Shown here one piece after another: positions 26,540 through 35,234 of a DNA stretch of 64,000 nt. The stretch lies in the NCBI GenBank assembly GCA_037481715.1, contig JBBFLD010000001.1, forward strand, positions 124,001 through 188,000, read 5' to 3'. The notes beneath the pieces are model-generated. The model was not told where the DNA came from. It worked only from the letters and a program-made list of their open reading frames with translations, and made no database searches. Origin of the DNA: Rosettibacter sp037481715. GTDB lineage: Bacteria > Bacteroidota > Ignavibacteria > Ignavibacteriales > Melioribacteraceae. How positions within the stretch are numbered: position 1 is the stretch's first letter; each line of letters opens with the position of its first letter. The position numbers were made by a program, and so were the translations under genes.

Positions 26540-27335
26540 AATAATCAAAATTGGTTTTATTACAATTAATTTTACTGATATTCTTGATATCACATTGGTA
26601 TCTTTTATTTTTTATAAATTATACAGCACTATAAAAGGAACTATTGCTGCTCAAATATTTTATGGTTTGCTTATAGTTTTATTTCTATCATTTATTGCTC
26701 AGGTTGCAAACTTTAAAGCTACTGGCTGGTTATTGAAATTAATTTCCGATATCTGGGTAATTGCATTTATAATTTTGTTTCAACCGGAAATTCGAAGATT
26801 ACTAGTTCTTGTTGGAAGAAGTCCTTTACTAAGATTTTTTATTAAAACAGACCAACATAACATAGCAGAAATTATTGCTGATACTGCATTTGAATTAGCA
26901 CAACATCAGCATGGAGCATTAATTGTAATTGTAAAATCAGTAGGAATTAGAGGTATTGTAGAAACAGGAGAAATAATTAATTCACGAGTATCAAAAAATT
27001 TGCTCCGTTCAATATTTTATCCGCGTTCACCATTACATGACGGTGCTGTTATAATTAACAATGGAATAATAGAAGCAGCAAGGTGTACATTACCATTATC
27101 AAGTGTAACTCAAATTGATGGAATACCATTGGGAATGAGACACAGAGCTGGTCTTGGCATTTCCGAACAAGCTGATGTTATCTGTGTGATTGTGTCAGAA
27201 GAAACAGCAAGTATTTCTGTTGCAGAGAATGGAAAATTAATCAGAGGTCTTTCGAAAGAAGCATTAAAAAATTATTTATTAAAGAATCTAAGTTCACGAA
27301 AAATTAGAAGGTCTGAAAAAATTTCGAACAATTAA
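26532..27335 (+). CDS. cdaA: Diadenylate cyclase (membrane c-di-AMP synthase)
   Basis: It makes cyclic di-AMP from two ATP and so sets potassium and osmolyte balance and cell-wall state. The 267 residues have about three membrane helices in the first ~95 residues. The DAC domain follows, with HDGAVIINNGIIEAA (the DGA motif), LPLSS and MRHRAGLGISEQ (the RHR motif), both needed for catalysis. The order is that of CdaA, not of DisA. No CdaR or GlmM gene is adjacent. The overlap with folP and the close UPF0173 gene show it sits in a longer operon. Confidence 0.96.
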   Translation: MFEIIKIGFITINFTDILDITLVSFIFYKLYSTIKGTIAAQIFYGLLIVLFLSFIAQVANFKATGWLLKLISDIWVIAFIILFQPEIRRLLVLVGRSPLLRFFIKTDQHNIAEIIADTAFELAQHQHGALIVIVKSVGIRGIVETGEIINSRVSKNLLRSIFYPRSPLHDGAVIINNGIIEAARCTLPLSSVTQIDGIPLGMRHRAGLGISEQADVICVIVSEETASISVAENGKLIRGLSKEALKNYLLKNLSSRKIRRSEKISNN

Positions 27336-27379
27336 TTTATATTTTGATAAATGATATTAATAAAAAGGAGGAGAGTGAG

Positions 27380-28060
27380 ATGAAATTAAAATATTTTTCA
27401 CACTCTGCTTTTCAATTTACTTCGAACAACGGAAAGAAAATTTTAGTTGACCCATTTTTCGATGGTAATCCAACATCACCAGTAAAATCTGATGAAGTAT
27501 CAGCAGATTACATCATCCTTACTCATGGACATGGAGACCATCTTGGTGATGCTTTCAAAATCGCAAAGAGATGTAATTCAACCTTTATTTGTGTTAATGA
27601 ATTGGCAAATTACTGCATAAGTAAAGGTTTTAATGCTCATAACATGCATATCGGTGGTTCATATAATTTTGAATTTGGGAGAGTAAAATTTACAATTGCT
27701 CATCATGGCTCTATGACACCTGATAATTATTATGCTGGCGAACCTTCTGGCGTAATTTTATCAATTGATGGAATAAATGTTTATCACACTGGCGATACAG
27801 GCTTATTTTATGATATGAAATTAATAGGAGAAATGACACCGTTAGATTATATGTTGCTTCCGATTGGAGATAATTATACGATGGGTATTACTGATGCTGT
27901 TAAAGCTATTGAACTTGCTAATCCAAAAGTAGCTATACCAATGCATTATAATACATTCCCTGTAATTCAAGCAGACCCTTATGAATTCAAAAATAAAGTT
28001 GAACAAATGGGGAAGAAATGCATTGTACTTGAATATGGTCAAGAAATAGAACTTCAATAA
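27380..28060 (+). CDS. UPF0173-type metal-dependent hydrolase (metallo-beta-lactamase fold)
   Basis: This is a cytosolic metallo-beta-lactamase-fold protein of ~226 residues. Metal-binding motifs are LTHGHGDHLGDA (HxHxDH), AHHGSM, HTGDTGLF and MPMHYNTFP-like IPMHYNTFP near the end. Length and motifs match the conserved YtkL/UPF0173 family, whose substrate is not established. I chose the ATG at 27380 because GGAGGA at 27367-27372 is ideally placed. The frame is also open to a TTG at 27344, which has no such site. It is followed 2 bases later by parA. Confidence 0.92.
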   Translation: MKLKYFSHSAFQFTSNNGKKILVDPFFDGNPTSPVKSDEVSADYIILTHGHGDHLGDAFKIAKRCNSTFICVNELANYCISKGFNAHNMHIGGSYNFEFGRVKFTIAHHGSMTPDNYYAGEPSGVILSIDGINVYHTGDTGLFYDMKLIGEMTPLDYMLLPIGDNYTMGITDAVKAIELANPKVAIPMHYNTFPVIQADPYEFKNKVEQMGKKCIVLEYGQEIELQ

Positions 28061-28062
28061 AT

Positions 28063-28854
28063 ATGGCTAAAAAAATTGTTATAGCAAATCAGAAAGGTGG
28101 TGTTGGAAAAACGACCACTGCAATAAATCTTTCTGCATCCATAGCAGCAGCAGAATTTAAAACTCTTTTAATTGACATTGACCCTCAAGCAAATTCAACT
28201 TCAGGAATTGGAACCGATAAACCTGAAAAAACTATTTATGAAGTTCTTGTAGGAATTAACAAAATTGAAGAAAGTATATTAAATACTTATATGCCTTTTT
28301 TGGATATTCTTCCATCAACAATAAATTTAGTTGGCGCAGAAGTAGAATTAGTATCAGTTGAAGGAAGAGAATTTTTGCTCAAAAATGCTGTTGCATCAAT
28401 TGATGATAAATACGATTTTATATTTATAGATTGTCCGCCTTCGCTTGGATTACTTACATTGAATGCTCTTGTTTGTGCTGATTCAGTATTAATTCCTGTT
28501 CAATGTGAATATTTTGCTCTTGAAGGGTTGGGACAACTTCTCAACACAATCAATCTTGTAAGAAAAAATTTTAATGAAAATCTAACTATTGAAGGTGTTC
28601 TGCTTACAATGTTCGATAAAAGATTACGCCTTTCACTTCAAGTTGTTGAGGAAGTAAAAAAATATTTTGGTGCAAAAGTATATAATACAATAATTCATCG
28701 TAATGTTCGTTTATCAGAATCACCAAGTTATGCAAAACCAGTAATTTTATATGATGCAAGTTCTGTTGGTGCACAAAATTACATTTCGCTTGCTTCTGAA
28801 ATTTTAGAAAGAAATAATTTACAAATTCGAAAAGAGAGGGAAGAAGGAATATGA
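28063..28854 (+). CDS. parA: Chromosome-partitioning ATPase ParA/Soj
   Basis: This is a deviant-Walker ATPase of 263 residues that, with ParB, segregates the replication origin region. Motifs are NQKGGVGKTTTAINLSASI (signature Lys plus P-loop), DIDPQANSTSGIG and DCPPSLGLLTLNAL. The C-terminal part (EVVEEVKKYFGAKVYNTII...) matches chromosomal Soj, not plasmid ParA with an N-terminal HTH. It overlaps parB by ATGA. I found no convincing parS palindrome in the window by eye, so the origin's position is not shown here. Confidence 0.97.
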   Translation: MAKKIVIANQKGGVGKTTTAINLSASIAAAEFKTLLIDIDPQANSTSGIGTDKPEKTIYEVLVGINKIEESILNTYMPFLDILPSTINLVGAEVELVSVEGREFLLKNAVASIDDKYDFIFIDCPPSLGLLTLNALVCADSVLIPVQCEYFALEGLGQLLNTINLVRKNFNENLTIEGVLLTMFDKRLRLSLQVVEEVKKYFGAKVYNTIIHRNVRLSESPSYAKPVILYDASSVGAQNYISLASEILERNNLQIRKEREEGI

Positions 28855-29792
28855 AATCAGCTCTGGGAAGAGGATTGGATGCATTAATTAATCCACAATT
28901 AAAAGAAAAAATTGATGCTCCTGTTGCTGTTTCGAGCAAAGAATTGCCAAAAGATGACGGAAAATCTTACGATATACTTACAAAAATTCCAGTTGACCAG
29001 ATTAGCCCAAATCCTTACCAACCACGAACATTATTCGAACCTGAAGCTCTCGAAGAATTAAAAAAATCTATTCTTGAAAATGGATTAATTCAACCAATAA
29101 CTGTAAGAAGAGTTGATAAAGAAAAATATGAGTTGATTTCAGGTGAAAGAAGACTTCGAGCATGCAAAGAAATCGGAATTAAAGAAATTCCTGCCTATAT
29201 AATCAAGGTAGAAACCAAAGAAGCAATGCTTGCTTTATCTTTAATTGAAAACATTCAAAGAGAGAAACTTAATCCAATAGAAGTTGCAAATGCATATAAA
29301 AGATTAATGGAAGAATGTAATTTATCCCAAGAAGAAATTGCAAAACGAGTAGGAAAAGATAGAACAACAATTACTAATTTTATTCGATTATTAAAACTTC
29401 CTGAAATAATTCAAAAAAGTTTGATTGAAAATAAAATTACAACAGGACATGCAAGAGCACTAATTAATTTACCAAGTGAAGCAATTCAACTGGATATACA
29501 TGAAAAAATTATTAAGAAAAATCTTTCTGTTAGAAAAGTAGAAGAATTAGTAAGAAAATATTTAGAATCAAGAAATGGGCAGAATAAAAAGAAGTCTTTG
29601 AATTTGCATGTTGATTTAGCAAATGCATCTCAAAGAAATCTTGAAGAAAAATTGCAAAGTATTCTTGGAACGAAGGTACATTGTAAAATTAATAATTCTG
29701 GGGCGGGACAAATTGTTATTGAATTTTATTCTCAAGACGAACTTGAAAGATTATTTGAACTCTTTGAAATTATCAATGCGAATACTCATTAA
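28851..29792 (+). CDS. parB: Chromosome-partitioning protein ParB/Spo0J
   Basis: This parS-binding CTP-dependent clamp protein has 313 residues. It starts MKSALGRGLDALI, the ParA-interacting end. The ParB/Srx nuclease-like domain has NPYQPR, GERRLRACKEIG and ENIQREKLNPIE. The HTH core is NLSQEEIAKRVGKDRTTITN, and the C-terminal dimer domain ends near residue 310. Its last 17 bases overlap the next gene. Both par genes have normal lengths and motifs, so the system looks intact. Confidence 0.97.
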   Translation: MKSALGRGLDALINPQLKEKIDAPVAVSSKELPKDDGKSYDILTKIPVDQISPNPYQPRTLFEPEALEELKKSILENGLIQPITVRRVDKEKYELISGERRLRACKEIGIKEIPAYIIKVETKEAMLALSLIENIQREKLNPIEVANAYKRLMEECNLSQEEIAKRVGKDRTTITNFIRLLKLPEIIQKSLIENKITTGHARALINLPSEAIQLDIHEKIIKKNLSVRKVEELVRKYLESRNGQNKKKSLNLHVDLANASQRNLEEKLQSILGTKVHCKINNSGAGQIVIEFYSQDELERLFELFEIINANTH

Positions 29793-30279
29793 TATTTTCA
29801 TACTTCTGATAATTTTTGTTTCTCTTAATTTTGCTCAAACAGATACAACAAGAAACATAACTGCTCAACAGGACACAAATAAATTTATAATGAAAAAATC
29901 TCCAGCTGGTGCAGTAATTAGAAGTGCATTGCTTCCAGGATTAGGACAATTTTATAACGAATCATACTGGAAAATCCCTATCATCTGGGGAGCTTTAGGA
30001 TATTTAAGCTATAATTGGATAAATCAAAATAAAGAATATAAGAACTATCGTGATTTATACTCTCAAAGTATTTCTTCAACCAATCCAGAAGGTAATTTAA
30101 GATTTAGAAGCTTACGCGAATTTTATAGAGACCAGCGTGATTTAACCGCAGTATTTATTGGACTTACATATTTACTAAATTTAATTGATGCTTATGTTGA
30201 TGCTCATCTATTTGATTTTGATGTAACTCCATCTACATTGAAAAATGAAATTAATATTTCCATGAGGATAAAATTTTGA
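29776..30279 (+). CDS. DUF5683-type exported or membrane protein
   Basis: This is a 167-residue protein with a signal-like start (MRILINIFILLIIFVSLNFA then Q), a conserved core SPAGAVIRSALLPGLGQFYN, a hydrophobic stretch IPIIWGALGYLSYNW, and a late YLLNLIDAYVDAHLFDFD. These are features of DUF5683, which in Bacteroidota usually follows parB as it does here. Function is unknown. I placed the start at the ATG at 29776 because it gives the signal sequence at the true N-terminus; the frame is open further upstream inside parB. It is a small, probably envelope-located protein. Confidence 0.8.
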   Translation: MRILINIFILLIIFVSLNFAQTDTTRNITAQQDTNKFIMKKSPAGAVIRSALLPGLGQFYNESYWKIPIIWGALGYLSYNWINQNKEYKNYRDLYSQSISSTNPEGNLRFRSLREFYRDQRDLTAVFIGLTYLLNLIDAYVDAHLFDFDVTPSTLKNEINISMRIKF

Positions 30280-30980
30280 AAAATATTTCTTTATGTAAAA
30301 ATTGTGGAAGTGAAAACCCATTCTATGCATTAATTTGTTCGAACTGCAAGGCTTATCTTAGAACAAGAATTCCGAATATCGATTTGTGGCTAACTATTGG
30401 AAAAATAATTGAATCACCGCTTGATGCTATTAAAAACATAATTTATGCAGAACATAAAAATTTCACGTTGTTACTTTTGATTCTTGCAGCTCTTAAGATT
30501 GGCATTAATGCTCTAATTCTCAATAATGCTTTAAAAATAAAAAGTATTAATAATGAAAATATATTCAATGCAATTTTATTTAATGGCATTTACGTTATCA
30601 GTATTTTTATTGTAAGTATACTTTTAATCACTTTAATTAACTACGTATTTCATATTAAGAACAGGATTAAAGATAACTTTTCAATTTATACATATTCATT
30701 TATTCCTGTCATATTTGCATTAATAATTTTAGCACCTGTTGAATATGCATTGTTTGGACATTACTGGTTCACTTTTAATCCATCACCATTTATCATAAAA
30801 AAATTAGAAGCTTACATACTAATAATTTTTGAAATGATTTTTTTATTGTGGAACTTGATTTTATTTATTCTTTCTACTTATGTGCAATCAAAAAATATAA
30901 TTTATTCGGTTTCAATTGGGATATTGTTTTATATAATAATTCTTCTTAGTCCAGTTATTTTTCTTTATTATTTTGTTTAA
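30276..30980 (+). CDS. Membrane protein with an N-terminal zinc ribbon (Yip1-like)
   Basis: This 234-residue protein has a four-Cys zinc ribbon at the start (C6 and C9 in LCKNCGSE, then a second pair in ICSNCKAY). About five membrane helices follow, with the layout of Yip1-domain proteins. The start is a TTG at 30276 that overlaps the stop of the DUF5683 gene (TTGA), with GAGGAT upstream, so it is coupled. The C-terminal 26 bases overlap the convergent Ppx/GppA gene. Function is not known. Confidence 0.72.
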   Translation: MKNISLCKNCGSENPFYALICSNCKAYLRTRIPNIDLWLTIGKIIESPLDAIKNIIYAEHKNFTLLLLILAALKIGINALILNNALKIKSINNENIFNAILFNGIYVISIFIVSILLITLINYVFHIKNRIKDNFSIYTYSFIPVIFALIILAPVEYALFGHYWFTFNPSPFIIKKLEAYILIIFEMIFLLWNLILFILSTYVQSKNIIYSVSIGILFYIIILLSPVIFLYYFV

Positions 30981-31887
30981 TCAATTTATCAATAATAACT
31001 CCGTATCTTAAACCTTTGTTGCTAACAGTTATTTTATCGATTTCCAATATTTCCATTAATGTCTTCAAAATTAATGTTCCAGTAAACAAAACATCTTCGC
31101 GCCCTTCGACTACTTGCCCAAATTTATTTTTAATTTGCTCGGCAGTCATTCTTGAAAGCTGAAAACAAATTTTCTCTATATCCTCATAATTAATCACTGA
31201 GTTATCTACTAATTTTTCATCATATACTTTAATATTTTGTTTAATGCATGAAAGGGTAGTAGGGGTTCCTGCAACTGCAATTGTAAATGTTTTTGGAGGG
31301 ACATCATGAGTTAATTCACTAAATATTTCATTTAAATCTTTTTTTAGATTATCAATTTCAGATGAATCCGGCAGATTTTTTTTGAAATATTTTTCAGTAA
31401 AAGAAACAATCCCTACGGAAAAACTTTTTTTATAAATTATTTTATCTTCAATTCCATAAATTATTTCAGTGCTTCCACCTCCAATATCAATTACAACTTT
31501 TTGATGATAATTATAATTATATGTAGCACCTAAAAAGGAAAGTCTTGCTTCTTCATCTCCATCGATAATTTCCAAGTCCCAATTAAATTTATTCTTAATT
31601 ATTTCTGAAATTTCTTTTGAATTGGAAGCTATGCGCAATGCATTTGTAGCTACAAGAAAAACTTTTTCACATTGATAATTTTCAATTATCGATTTATACT
31701 CACTTAGAACATTCATCAATTCAGAAATTTTGATATCACTTATTCTGTTTCCAGAAATTAAACCTTTTGAAATTCTTGGGGCTCGATAATAATTTTTAAT
31801 TGTTTCAAGAAAGTTATTATCAAACGAAATTTTTGCTATTAGTAATAAAACTGTATTTGAACCAATATCAATAGAAGCAACAATCAT
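30955..31887 (-). CDS. Ppx/GppA-type exopolyphosphatase / ppGppA phosphatase family protein
   Basis: This is an actin-fold (ASKHA) phosphatase of 310 residues. Motifs are VASIDIGSNTVLLLIAK (phosphate loop 1), VIDIGGGSTEIIYG (loop 2), a late KGLRYGVI, and REDVLFTGTLIL. It is the short form without the HD and C-terminal domains of E. coli Ppx or GppA. Such short forms act on polyphosphate or pppGpp in other bacteria, and which substrate is used cannot be told. It is encoded alone on this strand, facing a divergent gene only ~30 bases away. Confidence 0.92.
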   Translation of the reverse strand: MIVASIDIGSNTVLLLIAKISFDNNFLETIKNYYRAPRISKGLISGNRISDIKISELMNVLSEYKSIIENYQCEKVFLVATNALRIASNSKEISEIIKNKFNWDLEIIDGDEEARLSFLGATYNYNYHQKVVIDIGGGSTEIIYGIEDKIIYKKSFSVGIVSFTEKYFKKNLPDSSEIDNLKKDLNEIFSELTHDVPPKTFTIAVAGTPTTLSCIKQNIKVYDEKLVDNSVINYEDIEKICFQLSRMTAEQIKNKFGQVVEGREDVLFTGTLILKTLMEILEIDKITVSNKGLRYGVIIDKLIKQNNKEK

Positions 31888-31918
31888 AATTTTTTTTTAT
31901 TTTTTGATTAAAAATATA

Positions 31919-32440
31919 ATGCTTATGGAAAATCTAACCAAAACTTCTAAACTTATTCTCTACTTAACATCATTATTTTTTATTCTGTGGTTAGGTGGAT
32001 ATGTTGCAAGACATTTAGCAATTTATCAATTCTTTGAGCCAGAAAATCTTGAACTTAGAACTATTTACAACAATCTTTCTTTACAAAGTCACTTATATTT
32101 AATCTTGCCGTTGATTGTATTTAATATTTTAACTTATATCTTCTTTTTAATTTTCTATATAATATTTTTATTCATTTCCAAAATAAATTTAAAATTAGAA
32201 GGATGGCTTTTAATTATAACATTAATAATAATAATCACTGCACCTTTCGAAATATTTTTATTGATAAAGGATTATGAAATATCAAAAAGCATTTATTATA
32301 ATCTCAAGGATTCTATGACAATCATCAATATGATTCGAGATAGAATAACAATTTTAAGCAGTTTTTCTTTGATTGAAATCTTTTCTTATTGTGGGGTTTT
32401 ACTTTTAGTAATTTTTAAGCCATTAAGAAAAGTAAAATGA
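31919..32440 (+). CDS. Hypothetical protein with four membrane helices
   Basis: I do not recognise a family. The ~173 residues hold four hydrophobic segments: LILYLTSLFFILWLGGYVA, LPLIVFNILTYIFFLIFYII, LLIITLIIIITAPFEIFLL, and one near the C-terminus around GVLLLVIFK. The loops are short, so this is an inner-membrane protein. I chose the ATG at 31919. An ATG two codons later and a TTG at 31904 are alternatives, and none has a clear ribosome site. It overlaps the next gene by ATGA and so is coupled to it and to aroQ. Confidence 0.6.
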   Translation: MLMENLTKTSKLILYLTSLFFILWLGGYVARHLAIYQFFEPENLELRTIYNNLSLQSHLYLILPLIVFNILTYIFFLIFYIIFLFISKINLKLEGWLLIITLIIIITAPFEIFLLIKDYEISKSIYYNLKDSMTIINMIRDRITILSSFSLIEIFSYCGVLLLVIFKPLRKVK

Positions 32441-32709
32441 AAATTAAAGAGAAAGATTTTGAAAATATTCTTCAGGATTTAAAGCAACTTGCAAATCAGA
32501 TGGGAGCAAAAGTTCGTTTTGAAAGGGGAGACTTTAAAGGTGGATACTGCATTATCAAAGAAAATAAAATTATCGTCATCAATAAACTTTCACCACTTCA
32601 AAAAAAAGTTTTAATTCTGTCATCAGCACTAAAAGAACTTGGAATTGATGATGTTTATCTTACACCTAAAATGAGAGAAATTATTGAAGAATTAAGTGAG
32701 AACTCATGA
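32437..32709 (+). CDS. Small hypothetical soluble protein
   Basis: This is a 90-residue protein of unknown function. The segment ANQMGAKVRFERGDFKGGYC followed by IIKENKIIVINKL looks like a small alpha/beta fold, and the C-terminal third is predicted helical (LTPKMREIIEELSE). It overlaps both neighbours by ATGA junctions (the membrane protein before it and aroQ after), so it is clearly translated as part of that operon. One Cys, no membrane helix, no known motif. Confidence 0.65.
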   Translation: MKIKEKDFENILQDLKQLANQMGAKVRFERGDFKGGYCIIKENKIIVINKLSPLQKKVLILSSALKELGIDDVYLTPKMREIIEELSENS

Positions 32710-33143
32710 AATTACTTATAATTAACGGACCAAATTTAAATTTACTTAAGCTAAGAAATCCCGATTACTATGGAATTACCGATTTAGATTCAATTCAGGA
32801 AAGTATTAAAAATAAATTTCCTGATATTGAATTCAATTTTATTCAATCAGCAAACGAAAGTGACATAGTAAAAATTATTAATGAAGCTTCCAATGATTAT
32901 GATGGATTGTTAATTAATCCCGGAGGATTTTCTCACACAAGTGTTGCAATTAGAGATGCTCTTGAAATTTGTAAAATACCAAAAGTTGAAGTTCATTTAT
33001 CCAATATCCAAGCCAGAGATAAATTTAGAACAATTTCACTAACTGCTTCTGTTTGCGATGGATACATTAGCGGATTTAAATCTTTAAGTTATATTCTTGG
33101 AATTCATGCATTAATTGCTCTTATAAAAAAGAATTTCATTTAA
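32706..33143 (+). CDS. aroQ: 3-dehydroquinate dehydratase, type II
   Basis: It dehydrates 3-dehydroquinate to 3-dehydroshikimate in the shikimate pathway and assembles as a dodecamer. The 145 residues show IINGPNLNLLKLRNPDYYG with the catalytic loop Tyr, NPGGFSHTSVAIRDAL, and EVHLSNIQARDKFR with the active-site His. Length is normal for type II. It is the third gene of a short operon with two unknown proteins; no other aro genes are nearby. Confidence 0.97.
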   Translation: MKLLIINGPNLNLLKLRNPDYYGITDLDSIQESIKNKFPDIEFNFIQSANESDIVKIINEASNDYDGLLINPGGFSHTSVAIRDALEICKIPKVEVHLSNIQARDKFRTISLTASVCDGYISGFKSLSYILGIHALIALIKKNFI

Positions 33144-33178
33144 TAGCGTAATATTGCTAATTAATGATAATTAATTTA

Positions 33179-33199
33179 TTTTACTTCAAGTAAGTAAAA
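33179..33199. repeat. Inverted repeat just upstream of the MerR-type regulator
   Basis: TTTTACTT and AAGTAAAA are perfect 8-base arms around the 5-base spacer CAAGT, ending 10 bases before the ATG of the regulator at 33210. The position suits an operator for autoregulation. It could also be a weak hairpin ending the aroQ transcript, but no T-run follows on the plus strand. MerR proteins usually bind longer spaced palindromes between -35 and -10, so this is tentative. Confidence 0.35.
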
Positions 33200-33209
33200 A
33201 GGTAATTGC

Positions 33210-33581
33210 ATGAAGGACTTTGGTCTTAAAAAGTTATATTATTCAATAAGTGAAGTAAGTAAATTAACAGGTCTTGAGCAATATATACTAAGATATTGGG
33301 AAACAGAATTCGAACAATTAAAGCCAAGTAAAAACAGAGCAGGGAACAGAATTTACACTAACAAAGACATAAAACTTATTTTGCAAATAAAGAAATTGCT
33401 TCGTGATGAAAAATACACAATTGAAGGAGCAAAGAAAATTTTAGCTGGAATGAATTTTAGTTCAGAACAAACATCGAATAAAACTGAAGAGACATTTCCA
33501 AAAAATCAAGAGCAGCCATCTCTCAAGAAAGATCTCGAAGAAATTAAGCAGGTTCTAATTCAAATTTACAACACATTATAA
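33210..33581 (+). CDS. MerR-family transcriptional regulator
   Basis: This 123-residue DNA-binding protein has a winged-helix MerR start, KLYYSISEVSKLTGLEQYIL followed by RYWETEFEQLKPSKN, and then the wing with NRIYTNKDIKLILQIKKLL. A short helical, low-complexity C-terminus (EQTSNKTEETFPKNQEQ) follows. It lacks the metal- or drug-binding extension of classical MerR proteins. It belongs to a compact subtype widespread in Bacteroidota and relatives. Its stop is 1 base before tRNA-Pro. An inverted repeat lies directly upstream. Confidence 0.9.
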   Translation: MKDFGLKKLYYSISEVSKLTGLEQYILRYWETEFEQLKPSKNRAGNRIYTNKDIKLILQIKKLLRDEKYTIEGAKKILAGMNFSSEQTSNKTEETFPKNQEQPSLKKDLEEIKQVLIQIYNTL

Positions 33582-33582
33582 T

Positions 33583-33656
33583 CGGAACGTAGCGCAGCCC
33601 GGTAGCGCACTTGAATGGGGTTCAAGGGGTCGCGGGTTCAAATCCCGCCGTTCCGA
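33583..33656 (+). tRNA. tRNA-Pro (anticodon GGG)
   Basis: A complete cloverleaf can be folded. The acceptor CGGAACG pairs with CGTTCCG. The D arm is GCGC/GCGC with loop AGCCCGGTA. The anticodon stem CTTGA/TCAAG holds loop ATGGGGT, giving anticodon GGG with G37. The T arm is GCGGG/CCCGC with TTCAAAT. The discriminator is A and CCA is not encoded. It reads proline codons CCC and CCU. It begins 1 base after the stop of the MerR-type gene, so it is probably cut out of a longer transcript. Confidence 0.96.
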
Positions 33657-33759
33657 CAAATTTTTTACATTTTATTTAATCTTCACTTAAATATATTTTT
33701 AGAAACCTTTTTTATATAACACACAAACTTTATATTTCTACCCAAAATTTTTTATTTAT

Positions 33760-35232
33760 ATGAACGATAAACCTAAATGTAATTGCGGAGTATTTGGAAT
33801 TTTTGGCTGCAAAGATGCTGCTTTAAAAACTTACTATGGACTTCATGCTCTTCAACACCGAGGACAGGAAGCAACAGGTATTGTTACAGCTTCTGTTAAT
33901 GAAAAGGGAAAAAGAATTTTTAACATTCATAAAAATTTTGGGCTTGTTTCCGAAGTTTACAATAATCAAAAAATTTTTGAAAACCTATTAATTGGTTCAT
34001 CTGCAATTGGACATAACCGATATTCAACCACTGGTGCAGCAGATTCCGAAAAAAATATTCAACCTTTTGTTGTTAATTACAAATCAGGAAATATTGCAAT
34101 AGCTCATAATGGTAATCTAACTAATGCAAAAAAACTAAGAAAAAGACTTGTTGAAGAAGGAGCAATTTTTCAAACTACAAGTGACACAGAAGTAATTTTA
34201 CATTTAATTGCAAGAAGCAAATTAAACAATCAAATTGAACAAATTATAGAAGCATTGCAACAAGTAGAAGGTGCCTATAGCCTTGTATTACTAACTGATG
34301 ATAAATTAATTGCTGCACGTGACCCTCATGGCTTTCGACCCCTTTCTATTGGAAAGCAAAATGGTTCATACATCATTGCTTCCGAAACTTGTGCTCTTGA
34401 TATTATTTCAGCTGAATTTGTGCGTGATGTGAATCCAAATGAGCTTGTAGTTATTGATGATGAAACTTTAAAAAATGGTACAATAAAATCGTACCAGATT
34501 CATAATACAACTAATAACTATAAACACTGCATTTTTGAATACATTTATTTTTCAAGACCCGACAGTAAAATCTTTGGTGCAAATGTTGACAAAATGAGAA
34601 GAAAACTTGGAAAGGTTCTTGCCGAAAAACACCCTGTGATAGATAAAGATGGTGATAAAGTAATCGTTATAAGTGTTCCTGATAGTTCAAATACTGCTGC
34701 TATTGGTTATCAAACTCAATTAGCAAAACAAGGAATTCCATCTCGTCTCGAAATTGGCTTAATCAGAAGTCACTACATTGGCAGAACTTTTATTTTACCT
34801 GGTCAAAAAGCCAGAGAAATTGGAGTTAAAATAAAATTCAATACAGTTAAAGGTGTTCTTGAAAATAAAACTATAGTTATCGTAGACGACTCAATAGTCA
34901 GAGGAACAACTTCAAAGCAGCTTGTAAAACTTCTTAGAGAAGCTAAACCTAAGGAAATTCATTTAAGAATTTCTTCGCCTCCTATTATTAGTCCATGTTA
35001 TTATGGAATGGATTTTCCATCTGCTAATGAATTGATTGCTAACAAATTTAATGGGGACATAGAAGAAATTAGAAACTATCTTGAAGTCGATAGTCTTGAA
35101 TATTTAACAATTGATGAAATGCTTGAAGCTATGGTTGATCATCCAAAAGAAAATTTTTGTACAGCTTGTTTTTCTGGCAATTATCCTGTCCCGGTTGAAT
35201 TAGGAATTAAAAAAGAAGAATATGATAGTTAA
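33760..35232 (+). CDS. purF: Amidophosphoribosyltransferase
   Basis: This enzyme makes 5-phosphoribosylamine from PRPP and glutamine, the first step of purine synthesis. The 490 residues comprise a short propeptide, the nucleophile C9 in NCGVFGIFG, an N-terminal glutaminase domain (HNRYSTTG, AHNGNLTNA), and a PRTase domain with VIVDDSIVRGTTSKQL. Cys residues matching the 4Fe-4S site of the B. subtilis type are visible in KHCIFEY, ISPCYYG and FCTACFSG, so it is probably oxygen-labile and cluster-bearing. It stands apart from other pur genes and heads a run with pgsA-like and ftsY. Confidence 0.97.
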   Translation: MNDKPKCNCGVFGIFGCKDAALKTYYGLHALQHRGQEATGIVTASVNEKGKRIFNIHKNFGLVSEVYNNQKIFENLLIGSSAIGHNRYSTTGAADSEKNIQPFVVNYKSGNIAIAHNGNLTNAKKLRKRLVEEGAIFQTTSDTEVILHLIARSKLNNQIEQIIEALQQVEGAYSLVLLTDDKLIAARDPHGFRPLSIGKQNGSYIIASETCALDIISAEFVRDVNPNELVVIDDETLKNGTIKSYQIHNTTNNYKHCIFEYIYFSRPDSKIFGANVDKMRRKLGKVLAEKHPVIDKDGDKVIVISVPDSSNTAAIGYQTQLAKQGIPSRLEIGLIRSHYIGRTFILPGQKAREIGVKIKFNTVKGVLENKTIVIVDDSIVRGTTSKQLVKLLREAKPKEIHLRISSPPIISPCYYGMDFPSANELIANKFNGDIEEIRNYLEVDSLEYLTIDEMLEAMVDHPKENFCTACFSGNYPVPVELGIKKEEYDS

Positions 35233-35234
35233 AC

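Noticed and set aside
28063..29792. parAB as a plasmid or phage partition system
   Set aside because: Soj/Spo0J-type lengths and motifs and chromosomal neighbours (cdaA, DUF5683) point to the chromosome's own system. I also saw no parS site, so no origin claim is made.
33583..33656. tRNA-Pro as an integration site for a mobile element
   Set aside because: No integrase, direct repeat of the tRNA end or foreign-looking genes follow; purF and other housekeeping genes do.
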